Assembly (NCBI RefSeq): GCF_004217135.1
Contig: NZ_SHKK01000001.1
Coordinates: 6,572,001-6,636,000 of the forward strand
Length of the DNA stretch: 64,000 nucleotides
Direction: 5' to 3'
Source: Micromonospora violae
GTDB taxonomy: Bacteria > Actinomycetota > Actinomycetes > Mycobacteriales > Micromonosporaceae
Numbering within the stretch: position 1 is the first letter of the stretch; every line of letters starts with the position of its first letter. The position numbers and the translations under genes are program-made. Below the pieces are notes generated by a model that searched no databases, was not told the DNA's origin, and was given only the letters and a program-made list of their open reading frames with translations. Of this stretch, positions 50,238-58,645 are shown piece by piece.

Positions 50238-51665
50238 TCAGGGGCGACCCATGCCCCGGTACTCCCAGCCAGCCTGGGTCCACAGTGCCGGGTCGAGGCA
50301 GTTGCGGCCGTCGACGACCTTGCGGCCGCTGACCAACTCGCCGAGGGCAACCGGATCGGCGTTGCGGAAATCGGCCCACTCGGTGAGGACGCAGACCAGG
50401 TCGGCGTCGCTGACCGCCTCGTTGATGCTGCTCTCGTAGGTCAGCTCGGGGACCGCGCGGCGGGCGTTCTCGGTGCCCTGCGGGTCGTACACGTGCACGT
50501 CGGCGCCGGCCTTCTGCAGCAACGCGGCGACGGCGAGCGCCGGGGCGTCGCGGACGTCGTCGGTGTTGGGCTTGAAGGTGGCGCCGAGCACGGCGATCCG
50601 GGTCCCGGAGAAGTCCGGGCCGGCCGGGCCGGAGCGGCGGCCGAGCAGGTCTGCGGCGAGCTGGAGAACCCGGGTACGGCGGCGCAGGTTGATCAGGTCG
50701 ACCTCGTGCAGGAAGCGCAGCGCCTCGCCGGCGCCCAGCTCCTGGGCGCGGGCCTGGAAGGCCCGGATGTCCTTGGGCAGGCAGGCGCCGCCGAAGCCGA
50801 GGCCGGCCTGGAGGAACCGGTTGCCGATCCGCGGGTCGTAGCCGATAGCGCGGGCCAGCTGGGTGACGTCGCCACCGGAGGCCTCGCACACCTCGGCCAT
50901 CGCGTTGATGAAAGAGATCTTGGTGGCGAGGAATGCGTTCGCGGCGACCTTGACCAGCTCGGCGGTGGAGAAGTCGGTGACCACCAGGGGCACCTCGCGG
51001 TCCTCGGTGGCGGCCAGGTCGAACACGCCCTTGTGCGCGGCGTAGAGCATGCCGTTGGCCCACTCGCTCTTGACGCCGACCACGATCCGGTTGGGCCGCA
51101 GGACGTCGTCGACGGCGAAGCCCTCCTGGAGGAACTCAGGGCTCCACGCCACCTCGACGTCCAGGCCGTCGGGGGTGTGCTTGCCGACGAGTTGCTCCAC
51201 CCACTCGGCGGTGCCGACCGGGACGGTGGACTTGCCGACGATCAACGCCTTGCGGGTCAGGTGCTGCGCGAGGCTGGTGACCGACGCCTCGACGTACGAC
51301 AGGTCGGCGCCCATGCCGTCGGCCCGCTGGGGGGTGCCGACGCAGATGAAGTGCACGTCACCGAAGTCGGCGGTCTCGGCGATGTCGGTGCTGAACCGGA
51401 GGCGGCCGGCGGCGAGGTTGCGCCGGAGCAGCTCGTCCAGGCCGGGCTCGTGGATCGGCACCTGACCGGCGTTCAGCATCGCGATCTTGTCGGCGTCGAC
51501 GTCGAACCCGAGTACCTCGTACCCCAGCTCCGCGTAGCAGATGGCGTACGTCGCACCGAGGTAACCAGTCCCCAGGAACGTCACCCGCGGTCGGGGTGCG
51601 CCTGAGGGCGGTGTCACCGCGGCGATGGCGGGGGTCGGCTGGATGGTGGGGTAGGGGATCGTCAC
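50238..51665 (-). CDS. ugd: UDP-glucose 6-dehydrogenase
   Basis: The 475-residue enzyme oxidises UDP-glucose to UDP-glucuronate, a precursor for envelope or exopolysaccharide sugars. The Rossmann motif is LGTGYLGATY (Gly32, Gly34, Gly37) and the catalytic Cys295 lies in GFGGACLPKD; GATFKPNTDDVRD is the C-terminal signature. GTG 51665 follows GGAGAAG by about six bases, leaving a 25-residue Pro/Thr-rich extension before the Rossmann fold; longer starts up to 51803 are open but lack conservation. Confidence 0.93.
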   Translation of the reverse strand: MTIPYPTIQPTPAIAAVTPPSGAPRPRVTFLGTGYLGATYAICYAELGYEVLGFDVDADKIAMLNAGQVPIHEPGLDELLRRNLAAGRLRFSTDIAETADFGDVHFICVGTPQRADGMGADLSYVEASVTSLAQHLTRKALIVGKSTVPVGTAEWVEQLVGKHTPDGLDVEVAWSPEFLQEGFAVDDVLRPNRIVVGVKSEWANGMLYAAHKGVFDLAATEDREVPLVVTDFSTAELVKVAANAFLATKISFINAMAEVCEASGGDVTQLARAIGYDPRIGNRFLQAGLGFGGACLPKDIRAFQARAQELGAGEALRFLHEVDLINLRRRTRVLQLAADLLGRRSGPAGPDFSGTRIAVLGATFKPNTDDVRDAPALAVAALLQKAGADVHVYDPQGTENARRAVPELTYESSINEAVSDADLVCVLTEWADFRNADPVALGELVSGRKVVDGRNCLDPALWTQAGWEYRGMGRP

Positions 51666-51916
51666 GCCTGTCTTCTCCGCTCGCACTGGCGTCGCGTCGT
51701 CGCGTCGCATTCTGCTGCGGCGCCTGGGCGGGGCACCGGAGGGGTGGCTCACTGTCTCGCACTCCATCATCGCCCAGCGCGTTAGGTGCACCATCTTGCC
51801 CATACCTACGCGCCGGTAACATCACCTGAACTGCAGTCGCTAGTCTTCAGTCTGCGCGGTCGGCGGTCAGGAGTCGTCACAGACTGCGCATGATAGTGGT
51901 GAAGGGGAGGGCCGAG

Positions 51917-53080
51917 ATGGCCGCAGGGGAGTCGTTCGACGTCTACCGGTTGCCCGAGGAGCACCAGGCGATCCGGGAAGCGGTGCGTGAGGTCTGTACC
52001 GCGAAGGTGGCTCCGCACGCCGCGGAGGCCGACGAGACCGGGGAGTTCCCCAAGGCGTCCTACGACGCGCTGCGGGCGGCCGACTTCCATGCCCCGCACA
52101 TCCCCGAGGAGTACGGCGGCGCGGGCGCGGACGCGCTGGCCACCGCCATCGTGATCGAGGAGGTGGCCCGGGCCTGCGCGTCGTCCTCGCTGATCCCGGC
52201 GGTGAACAAGCTCGGCACCATGCCGCTGTTGTTGTCCGGTTCCGCCGACCTCAAGCGCCGTTACCTGACGCCGGTCGCGGCCGGTGACGCGATGTTCTCG
52301 TACTGCCTCTCCGAGCCGGAGGCGGGCAGCGACGCGGCGTCGATGACCACCCGGGCGGTACGTGACGGGGATCACTGGGTGCTCAACGGTGTGAAGCGGT
52401 GGATCACGAACGCCGGCGTGTCCGAGTTCTACACCGTCTTCGCCGTCACCGACCCGTCCGCCCGGTCCCGGGGCATCTCGGCCTTCGTGGTCGAGAAGTC
52501 CGACGTGGGGGTGAGCTTCGGCGCGCCGGAGAAGAAGCTCGGTATCAAGGGCTCGCCCACCCGGGAGGTCTACCTCGACAACGTGCGGATCCCGGCCGAC
52601 CGGATGATCGGCGCGGAGGGCACCGGCTTCGCGACCGCGATGAAGACCCTGGACCACACCCGGGTCACCATCGCCGCGCAGGCCGTCGGGATCGCGCAGG
52701 GCGCGCTCGACTACGCCAAGGGGTACGTTGCCGAGCGTCGTCAGTTCGGCAAGGCGATCGCCGAGTTCCAGGGGATCCAGTTCATGCTCGCCGACATGGG
52801 CATGAAGCTGGAGGCGGCCCGGCAGCTCACGTACGCGGCCGCCGGCAAGTCGGAGCGGGGCGACGCGGATCTCACCTACTTCGGCGCGGCCGCGAAGTGC
52901 TTCGCCTCCGACGCCGCCATGGAGATCACCACGGACGCGGTGCAGCTGCTCGGCGGCTACGGCTACACGCGGGACTACCCGGTCGAGCGGATGATGCGGG
53001 ACGCCAAGATCACGCAGATCTACGAGGGCACCAACCAGGTGCAGCGCATCGTCATGGCGCGGCAGTTGCTGAAGGACTGA
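51917..53080 (+). CDS. Acyl-CoA dehydrogenase (FadE25-like)
   Basis: The 387-residue flavoprotein introduces the alpha-beta double bond in acyl-CoA beta-oxidation. The two signatures YCLSEPEAGSDAAS and QLLGGYGYTRDYPVERMMRD are intact, and the catalytic base Glu370 lies in IYEGTNQVQR. ATG 51917 is placed six bases after GGGGAGG. In M. tuberculosis the FadE25 gene neighbours purE and purK, and it is divergent from ugd here. Confidence 0.95.
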   Translation: MAAGESFDVYRLPEEHQAIREAVREVCTAKVAPHAAEADETGEFPKASYDALRAADFHAPHIPEEYGGAGADALATAIVIEEVARACASSSLIPAVNKLGTMPLLLSGSADLKRRYLTPVAAGDAMFSYCLSEPEAGSDAASMTTRAVRDGDHWVLNGVKRWITNAGVSEFYTVFAVTDPSARSRGISAFVVEKSDVGVSFGAPEKKLGIKGSPTREVYLDNVRIPADRMIGAEGTGFATAMKTLDHTRVTIAAQAVGIAQGALDYAKGYVAERRQFGKAIAEFQGIQFMLADMGMKLEAARQLTYAAAGKSERGDADLTYFGAAAKCFASDAAMEITTDAVQLLGGYGYTRDYPVERMMRDAKITQIYEGTNQVQRIVMARQLLKD

Positions 53081-53434
53081 TGGAGGTCGCGGAGGTTCGC
53101 CGACCGGTATGAAATTCTTCTGGAAGTCGTACAAGACCGTTCGACGCGAAGTTCCCGGAGTTGGCTGCTGTCCAGAGCCTGGCCGGCCCGCCGGAGGGTC
53201 GGCTTGGCTTGGCCCGGCGTCGGCCTGCGTCGGCCCTCCCCAAGACAGGCCATGTCGTTCGTGAGCCTGATGCCTGTGGGTCATCGTGATGACTCACAGG
53301 CATCAGGCTCATCAGGAGATATGGCTGCCGGCTCGGACAGGATTCCGTGACACTGCACCGTCGTCGAGGTCAGGATGGTGGAGCTTCCGAACGGTCAGTA
53401 AGCCTTAACCAAGAGCGGTCGCCCGTGCGGTTGG
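53081..53434. other. Gap between convergent genes, empty except for a long palindrome
   Basis: No plausible gene is seen in these 354 bp. The first 100 bp after the dehydrogenase stop are less GC-rich (AATTCTTCTGGAAGTCG region). The only structure is the 50-bp palindrome at 53262-53311. No repeat of families 1 or 2 is present. Confidence 0.6.
53262..53311. terminator. 50-bp near-perfect palindrome between convergent genes
   Basis: Arms TGAGCCTGATGCCTGTG (53262-53278) and CACAGGCATCAGGCTCA (53295-53311) are perfectly complementary over 17 bp; the centre continues with a G-T pair and GTCATC/GATGAC around a GT loop, giving about 24 consecutive pairs. It lies 180 bp after the acyl-CoA dehydrogenase stop and 120 bp after the end of the opposing c-di-GMP gene. 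A bidirectional terminator is the simplest reading. Confidence 0.75.
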
Positions 53435-55339
53435 TCATCCGATCGCCGTACGCAGGGTGCCGCCCAGTCCGGCCGTCTCGATCTCGGCGGAACCCAGCAG
53501 GGCACGGTGTGGGTTGCCCACCGGGGTCGGCTTGCCGACGGCGTAGCCCTGCGCAAAGTCCACGCCGTAGTCACGCAGGAGGCGGAGGGTGGCCTCGCTC
53601 TCCACGAACTCGGCAGCGGTCTGGATGCCCAACCCCCGGCACATGTCGACGAACGACCGGACGATCACCTGATCGGGACGGGACTCCTCGATCTTGTTGA
53701 TGAAGTCGCCGTCGATCTTCACCAGGTCGATCGGGAAGTACTTCAGGTAGGTGAACGTGCCGTATCCGGAGCCGAAGTCGTCCAGGGCCAGCCGGCAACC
53801 GATGTCCCGGATCCCGCAGGCGAAGTCCATCGCCTGGGTCAGGTTGCCGATCAGCGCCGTTTCGGTGATCTCGAAGGTGACCTGGGACGGGTCGATGGTG
53901 TGCCGCTTCACCACATCGTGTACATGTTCCAGCAGGTGCGGATCGCCGAGCGAACGGCCTGAGACGTTCACCTGGTAGTGCGACGTCCGCGGTCCGTGGG
54001 CGATCAGCTCCATGGTGTGGTCGATGACCCAGCGGTCTATCGGCCAGATCTCGTCGACCCGTTCGGCGACGTCCAGGAACGCCGACGGCGGGACCGGCTG
54101 GCCGGTGCCGTCGAGTACGCGGAGCAGGATCTCCTGGCGGGTGATCTGGTTGAGGCTCAGGTCGAGAATCGGCTGGGCGTAGAGCGTGAAACTGTTGCCC
54201 GCGATCGCGGCCTGAATGCGACTGCGGCAGGTTTCCTGCCGGTCCTCCGGACGGGCCGGCTGCCGCAGCACGGTCAGCGCCACGCGCTGTCGTTTGGCCT
54301 GTCGCCATGCGCTCTCGGCGTCCACGAGCAGGTCGAAGCTGCTGGTGTCGTCGCCGTCGTGGTACCGGACGAGGCCACCCCAGGCGTCGAGGCGTACCCG
54401 CTCGCGGTCCTGTCCGATGACGAACGAGTGACCGCGCAGGCTGTCGATGATGCTCTCCGCGATGGTCGTGGCCGACGCCATCGTGGTGTTCTGTAGGAGT
54501 ACGCCGAATTCGCCGGGGCCGACGAGCCCGCACACGGCGGTCCGGCGGGCCACGTTCTTCACCACACCGGCTATCGCGGCGGCGAGCCGATCCTGGGCCG
54601 CGTGGTCGAGCCCCGAGGTCGGTAGGTTCAGCGGCTCGGCGGCCACCACGAGCAGGGCTCCCGACCCGCCGCGTTGGGTTCGGCCGACCTCGTCGGCGAA
54701 ACGGGGGCGGGTCAGCAGGCCGGTGGCCGGGTCACGGCTGATCAGTTCGGTCCGCGCGGTCTCGCACCGGCGGGCGAGGCGGTCGCGTTCCTGGCGGGCC
54801 AGCTCCAGGTCGGTGACGTCCTGGCCGGTGCCGATGATGCCGTGCGGCTGGTCGAACCGGTCGATCAGAACTTCGATGTAGCAGTGCACGTACCTGGTGG
54901 TGCCGTCCGGTCGGACCACCCGGTACGTCGTCTCCTTGACCGTCTGCTCCCGCCACGCAGAGTGGATGGTCCGGCGGACGCCGGGCGCGTCCTCGGGGTG
55001 GACCAGATCGAAGAGCAGGTCGGTGGAGGGTCGGATCGTGCCGGGGGCGCATCCGAGGATGAGCGACATCTCGTCGGACCAGGAGATTTCTCCGGTGGCG
55101 GAGATCCAGGTGATGGTGCCCAACTTCGCCAGCTGGGCCGCGCGGGCGATCCGGGCGGCCTCGTCGGCGTCGGTGTTCAGCGGGTCATGCGGGTCGACGT
55201 CCACGACGAGATCCCGCCCGGCCGTCACGGCGTGGGCGTAGGCCTGCTGGATCTGCCGGCGTGCGCGCCGGGCGCGGGCACGTTCGAGGGGGGTGTAATC
55301 ACGTTCGGCCGCGAGTGCCAAGACCTCGTCGAGGTTCAC
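53435..55339 (-). CDS. PAS-GGDEF-EAL protein with degenerate GGDEF, coupled to a sigma factor
   Basis: The 634-residue soluble protein has an N-terminal helical region, a PAS domain (about residues 75-180), a GGDEF-like domain and an EAL domain. The GGDEF site reads GPGEF at 274-278, so cyclase activity is unlikely. The EAL site reads EIL at 403-405 but keeps Glu403, Asn458, Glu493, Asp520-Asp521 in LDDFGSGYG, Lys541 in VKID and QGY at 597-599, so phosphodiesterase activity remains possible. GTG 55339 follows GGGAGG by five bases and overlaps the stop of the sigma factor gene (GTGA). Confidence 0.88.
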   Translation of the reverse strand: MNLDEVLALAAERDYTPLERARARRARRQIQQAYAHAVTAGRDLVVDVDPHDPLNTDADEAARIARAAQLAKLGTITWISATGEISWSDEMSLILGCAPGTIRPSTDLLFDLVHPEDAPGVRRTIHSAWREQTVKETTYRVVRPDGTTRYVHCYIEVLIDRFDQPHGIIGTGQDVTDLELARQERDRLARRCETARTELISRDPATGLLTRPRFADEVGRTQRGGSGALLVVAAEPLNLPTSGLDHAAQDRLAAAIAGVVKNVARRTAVCGLVGPGEFGVLLQNTTMASATTIAESIIDSLRGHSFVIGQDRERVRLDAWGGLVRYHDGDDTSSFDLLVDAESAWRQAKRQRVALTVLRQPARPEDRQETCRSRIQAAIAGNSFTLYAQPILDLSLNQITRQEILLRVLDGTGQPVPPSAFLDVAERVDEIWPIDRWVIDHTMELIAHGPRTSHYQVNVSGRSLGDPHLLEHVHDVVKRHTIDPSQVTFEITETALIGNLTQAMDFACGIRDIGCRLALDDFGSGYGTFTYLKYFPIDLVKIDGDFINKIEESRPDQVIVRSFVDMCRGLGIQTAAEFVESEATLRLLRDYGVDFAQGYAVGKPTPVGNPHRALLGSAEIETAGLGGTLRTAIG

Positions 55340-55917
55340 GATGACCTCCCCGTCGTCGGCTTGTTGAATCCGGCCTGCTCCGCGAGGCGTTGCAGATGCT
55401 GACGCGCCTGCTGTTTGTAGGCGCGGACGGTGGTGTGGGCGAGACCCAGCATCTTGGCGATGTCGAGGTCGCGCCAGCCGTCGAGGAAGAGGACGAAGAC
55501 CTCTGCCTGCCGGGGCGGCAGTTGCTGGAGCCACGCGACGAGCAACTCGTCCGCCTCCCGGGGATCGGTCGGTTGGGTGATGAACTCGGGTGGCACCGTG
55601 TCCAGGTCCGTCATTGTGGTGTTGGTCCGGTTTCGCCGGCTCTGCTGCCCCTGGAGCTTGTACCGCGCCGTCTTGAGCACCCAGGCCAGTGGCTGGTCGA
55701 AGCCGCGGATCTGCGCCCACTTTGCCCGGGCGGTGATGAACGTCTCCTGGACGGCCTCGTCCACGAGATTCCGGTCGGCGCAGCGGGCGCGCAGGTGCCG
55801 CTCGACCCGCAGGAAGTTCTCGTCGCAGAAGGCGGCGAAGGTCGCTTCGAGCTCGGCCGGCGTCGGCTCGGGCGAGTGGGTCGCGGCGCGGGCTACGGCG
55901 GAGCTGTTCCGGATCAC
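55336..55917 (-). CDS. ECF-like RNA polymerase sigma factor
   Basis: The 193-residue protein has region 2 (NLVDEAVQETFITARAKWAQIRGFDQPLAWVLKTAR) and region 4 (LPPRQAEVFVLFLDGWRDLDIAKMLGLAHTTVRAYKQQARQHL), here cited as residues 49-84 and about 130-175. No zinc-finger anti-sigma factor is adjacent. Instead it overlaps by GTGA with a small membrane protein upstream and a PAS-GGDEF-EAL protein downstream, so one of these may control it. GTG 55917 is its start. The target promoters are unknown. Confidence 0.87.
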   Translation of the reverse strand: MIRNSSAVARAATHSPEPTPAELEATFAAFCDENFLRVERHLRARCADRNLVDEAVQETFITARAKWAQIRGFDQPLAWVLKTARYKLQGQQSRRNRTNTTMTDLDTVPPEFITQPTDPREADELLVAWLQQLPPRQAEVFVLFLDGWRDLDIAKMLGLAHTTVRAYKQQARQHLQRLAEQAGFNKPTTGRSS

Positions 55918-56213
55918 GCCGCCTCCTCGTCGCTGGTCCGCTGCGGCCCCCGCAGCTCCACGAGGCGGTGCCCGTCACGGTCCCGTTCGTCGACCTTGAT
56001 GTTCTCGTGGCGACCGCTGACCAGGGTGATCAGGCCGGCGGTGCGGGCTGCGGTCCGTGTGGACAGTTCCCGCTCCGCGTGGATCCGGGCGCGGTGCCGG
56101 AGGTAGGCACGGACCAGCCCGAGCACCACCCCGGCCGCCAGCCCCAACACCATTGCGGTCGAGCTGTCGGGAAGAAGCCCTTGCAAATGATCGTTCATCC
56201 TCGCCTCACGCAT
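55914..56213 (-). CDS. Small membrane protein heading the sigma factor operon
   Basis: The roughly 99-residue protein has one membrane segment (STAMVLGLAAGVVLGLVRAYL) near residues 17-40 followed by a basic, soluble C-terminus (RAYLRHRARIHAERELSTRTAARTAG is split by the membrane boundary). ATG 56213 lies nine bases after GGAAAGG; another ATG five codons later is possible. The stop overlaps the sigma gene start (GTGA). A role in tethering or sensing for the sigma factor is inference. Confidence 0.6.
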   Translation of the reverse strand: MREARMNDHLQGLLPDSSTAMVLGLAAGVVLGLVRAYLRHRARIHAERELSTRTAARTAGLITLVSGRHENIKVDERDRDGHRLVELRGPQRTSDEEAA

Positions 56214-56614
56214 CCGTAGTGACCTTTCCGTATATGACTCTCTGTGGAGGGCCCGAATGTAGGTGGCGATGATGGTCAAATCTGCATTCATGATCATCGG
56301 ACCGGCTGTGAGCTGCCCCCTTTCCACTGTTCGGCCACAATAGATCGTTCGTTCGGTCAGGTCGTGGTAAAAACGCGAATATCGCGCTCCGTAATTGACC
56401 TGCGGCTGATGGTGTACGCCCCTGAATGGGAATTGCGCGGCGCGTGAATTGCGATCGCTCCGTGCCGATGACGTCGGCGACCGTGGTGACTCCCCGCACA
56501 CCCGGGGAATCCTGCTCGGCCCCGCCGACGTTGCAGGACGAGAGGATCATCCCTGCCCGCACCGCCTCGTCACTCTCTCGTTGACGGCGCGTCCGCACCC
56601 GCACAGAGATCGAG
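56214..56614. other. Divergent control region between the sigma operon and the MFS gene
   Basis: This 401-bp gap is visibly richer in A and T than its surroundings (for example GTAAAAACGCGAATATCGCG near 56365-56384) and must hold promoters for both directions. Candidate A/T-rich hexamers are abundant, including AATATC and TAATTG, but no -35/-10 pair can be singled out. No gene is supported. Confidence 0.5.
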
Positions 56615-57904
56615 ATGATGAAGCAACCTGTGGACAAGGCCTCCCCCGACACCGCGATCGACGAGGTCCTGCCCGGCGACCTGATGACCACCCGACAGCG
56701 GGTGCAGCTCGTCCTCGTGCTGGGCGCGTTGATCGCGATCGGGCCGTTGACGATCGACATGTACCTGCCCGCGCTGCCCGCCATCACGTCCGGTCTGCAG
56801 ACCACCGAGACGGCGGTGCAGTTGACGCTGACCGGCACGCTGGTCGGCCTCGCGCTGGGTCAGTTGCTGATCGGGCCGCTCTCCGACGTGGTCGGGCGGC
56901 GGGTGCCGCTGCTGGCCGGTCTGGCCGCGCACATCGTGGCATCCGTGCTGTGCGTCTTCGCGCCCAACATCGCAGTGCTCGGTGGACTGCGCGTACTCCA
57001 GGGGCTCGGCGTCGCGGCCGCCACCGTGGTCGCGACGGCCGTGGTCCGCGACCTGTTCAGCGGCGCCGCCTTCGCCCGGATCTTCTCCCGGCTGATGCTC
57101 GTCATGGGCCTGGCGCCCATCCTCGCGCCGACGCTGGGCAGCGCCCTGCTGAGCTGGACCGACTGGCGGGGCGTCTTCGCGGCGCTGGCGGTGCTGGGCG
57201 CGCTGCTGATCGTCGTGGCCGCGCTCCGGCTCCCGGAGACCCTCCCGGTGGCGCGTCGGCGGCACGGCGGGGTGAGCGCCACCCTGCGCGACTATCGGGG
57301 TTTGCTCAACGACCGGGCGTTCGTCGGCCTGGTGCTGGTCGCCGGCCTGGCGATGGCGGCCCTGTTCGCGTACGTCTCGGGTTCGTCGTTCGTGCTCCAG
57401 CAGGAGTACGGCCTCGACGAGCAGCAGTTCGGCATCGCCTTCGGTGCCGGCGCGGTGGGCCTGATCGGGGGCACCCAGTTCAACGTGCGGCTGCTGCGCC
57501 GCTACACCCCGCAGCAGATCCTGGTCAGCGCGCTGATCGCCGGATCGGCGGCGGGCCTGCTGCTGGTCATGTTCGCCGCGACCGGCATCGGTGGCCTGGG
57601 CACCCTGCTGGCGTCACTGTGGCTGGTCCTGGCCGCCGCGGGTCTCGCCCTGCCGAACGCGCCGGCGCTGGCCATGACCCGGCACAGCGAGGCCGCTGGC
57701 ACCGCCGCGGCGCTGCTCGGCGCGGTGCAGTTCGGCATCGGCGCGGTGTCGGCGCCACTGGCCGGCCTGTTCGGCACCGGGAGCGTGCCGATGGCGATCG
57801 TCATCGCGGGCGGCATGGCCGCCGCGCTGATCGTCATGCTCTGTGTCGTTCCCCGCGCCAGCCTCGGCACCGTCGACCCGGACCTGGCGGTCGCCCTGCA
57901 CTAG
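56615..57904 (+). CDS. MFS multidrug transporter, Bcr/CflA type
   Basis: The 429-residue protein has twelve membrane segments and the drug/H+ antiporter family 1 pattern: DMYLPALPAI in segment 1, motif A GPLSDVVGRR between segments 2 and 3, and motif C-like GLAPILAPTLGSAL in segment 5. Bcr/CflA exporters expel bicyclomycin, chloramphenicol, florfenicol or cysteine. A 25-residue acidic cytoplasmic lead precedes the first segment. The ATG is doubled (ATGATG), and the ribosome site is weak. The substrate is unknown. Confidence 0.9.
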   Translation: MMKQPVDKASPDTAIDEVLPGDLMTTRQRVQLVLVLGALIAIGPLTIDMYLPALPAITSGLQTTETAVQLTLTGTLVGLALGQLLIGPLSDVVGRRVPLLAGLAAHIVASVLCVFAPNIAVLGGLRVLQGLGVAAATVVATAVVRDLFSGAAFARIFSRLMLVMGLAPILAPTLGSALLSWTDWRGVFAALAVLGALLIVVAALRLPETLPVARRRHGGVSATLRDYRGLLNDRAFVGLVLVAGLAMAALFAYVSGSSFVLQQEYGLDEQQFGIAFGAGAVGLIGGTQFNVRLLRRYTPQQILVSALIAGSAAGLLLVMFAATGIGGLGTLLASLWLVLAAAGLALPNAPALAMTRHSEAAGTAAALLGAVQFGIGAVSAPLAGLFGTGSVPMAIVIAGGMAAALIVMLCVVPRASLGTVDPDLAVALH

Positions 57905-57917
57905 CCGCCGAGACAGA

Positions 57918-57945
57918 GGGGCGGGCCGGTGGACCGGCCCGCCCC
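57918..57945. terminator. Bidirectional hairpin between the MFS gene and the convergent membrane protein
   Basis: Perfect 13-base arms GGGGCGGGCCGGT and ACCGGCCCGCCCC with a two-base centre fill the 46-bp gap between two convergent genes, so one structure must terminate both. Confidence 0.8.
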
Positions 57946-57950
57946 GACAA

Positions 57951-58622
57951 TCAGCGGATCTCGGTGGTGTCCTCCGGGCGCGGCTGACCGCGCGGCGGAG
58001 CGGACCACGGTGACTCGCCACCCACCCGACGGGGCAGCGGCTCGGTCGGCGTCGATTCGGTCGGGTAACCCAGAGTGAGGGGCGCGGTGTCGCGCTCGGC
58101 CGGCGCGGGGGGCGGCCAGTCGGTCATCGTGACGTCGTCGGTGCGGGGGCCTCCGTCCGCCGCGGGGGTGGGTGCGGCGACCGGACCGGTCGCCGGGCTC
58201 GGCCACTGCCGCCAACGCTGTTGGCTGAAAGTGGCCATCAGCAGCAGCAGGCCGATCAGGAAGAGCGTGCCGTTCTCCACGGGCAGCCGCAGCGGCAGCG
58301 GGTCGCCGAACACCTTCCACTCGTGCGGGATGGCGTCGCGCACCGAGAAAGGCGCCACGAACATGCCGATGTACGGGATGACCAGCAGCGCCCCGGCCAC
58401 CAACGGGCCCAGCGGCGAGAAGCGCAGCGTGCCGAGCAGGCCCAGCAGGACACCGCCGACACCGAGGTACACGGCCGGCTCGATCAGGTTGGCGGTGTTG
58501 AACGTGCCGATCTCCACCCAGCGGCCGACCGTCCGGCTCGACCCGTCCTGCCCCAGTGTGACCAGCACCCAGGTGATGGGCGCCACCACCAGCCCGGCGA
58601 GGAAGCTCCAGAGATGTCGCAT
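57951..58622 (-). CDS. Membrane protein, function unknown
   Basis: The 223-residue protein has four membrane segments in the first 130 residues (FLAGLVVAPITWVLVTLG, AVYLGVGGVLLGLLGTL, PLVAGALLVIPYIGMFV and GTLFLIGLLLLMATF) and a Pro/Thr/Glu-rich cytoplasmic tail of about 85 residues. No motif is recognised. The ATG has a TACGGT six bases upstream on the minus strand, and this hexamer shares its TA with the -10 of the divergent thioesterase gene. Confidence 0.72.
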   Translation of the reverse strand: MRHLWSFLAGLVVAPITWVLVTLGQDGSSRTVGRWVEIGTFNTANLIEPAVYLGVGGVLLGLLGTLRFSPLGPLVAGALLVIPYIGMFVAPFSVRDAIPHEWKVFGDPLPLRLPVENGTLFLIGLLLLMATFSQQRWRQWPSPATGPVAAPTPAADGGPRTDDVTMTDWPPPAPAERDTAPLTLGYPTESTPTEPLPRRVGGESPWSAPPRGQPRPEDTTEIR

Positions 58623-58645
58623 CCGCGCACCGTACCGTTTTCGTC
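58623..58645. promoter_or_regulatory. Overlapping divergent leaderless promoters
   Basis: Only 23 bp separate the two start codons. On the plus strand TACCGT (58633-58638) is seven bases before the thioesterase ATG at 58646; on the minus strand TACGGT (58634-58629) is six bases before the ATG at 58622. The two hexamers overlap in the TA at 58633-58634, so RNA polymerase can occupy only one at a time. Confidence 0.6.

Noticed and set aside
46671..51605. A 1644-codon open frame on the plus strand opposite the giant membrane gene and ugd
   Set aside because: It is a mirror of GC-rich codon use on the other strand: low-complexity Arg/Gly/Gln composition, no domain, and it runs across two well-supported genes and their terminator.
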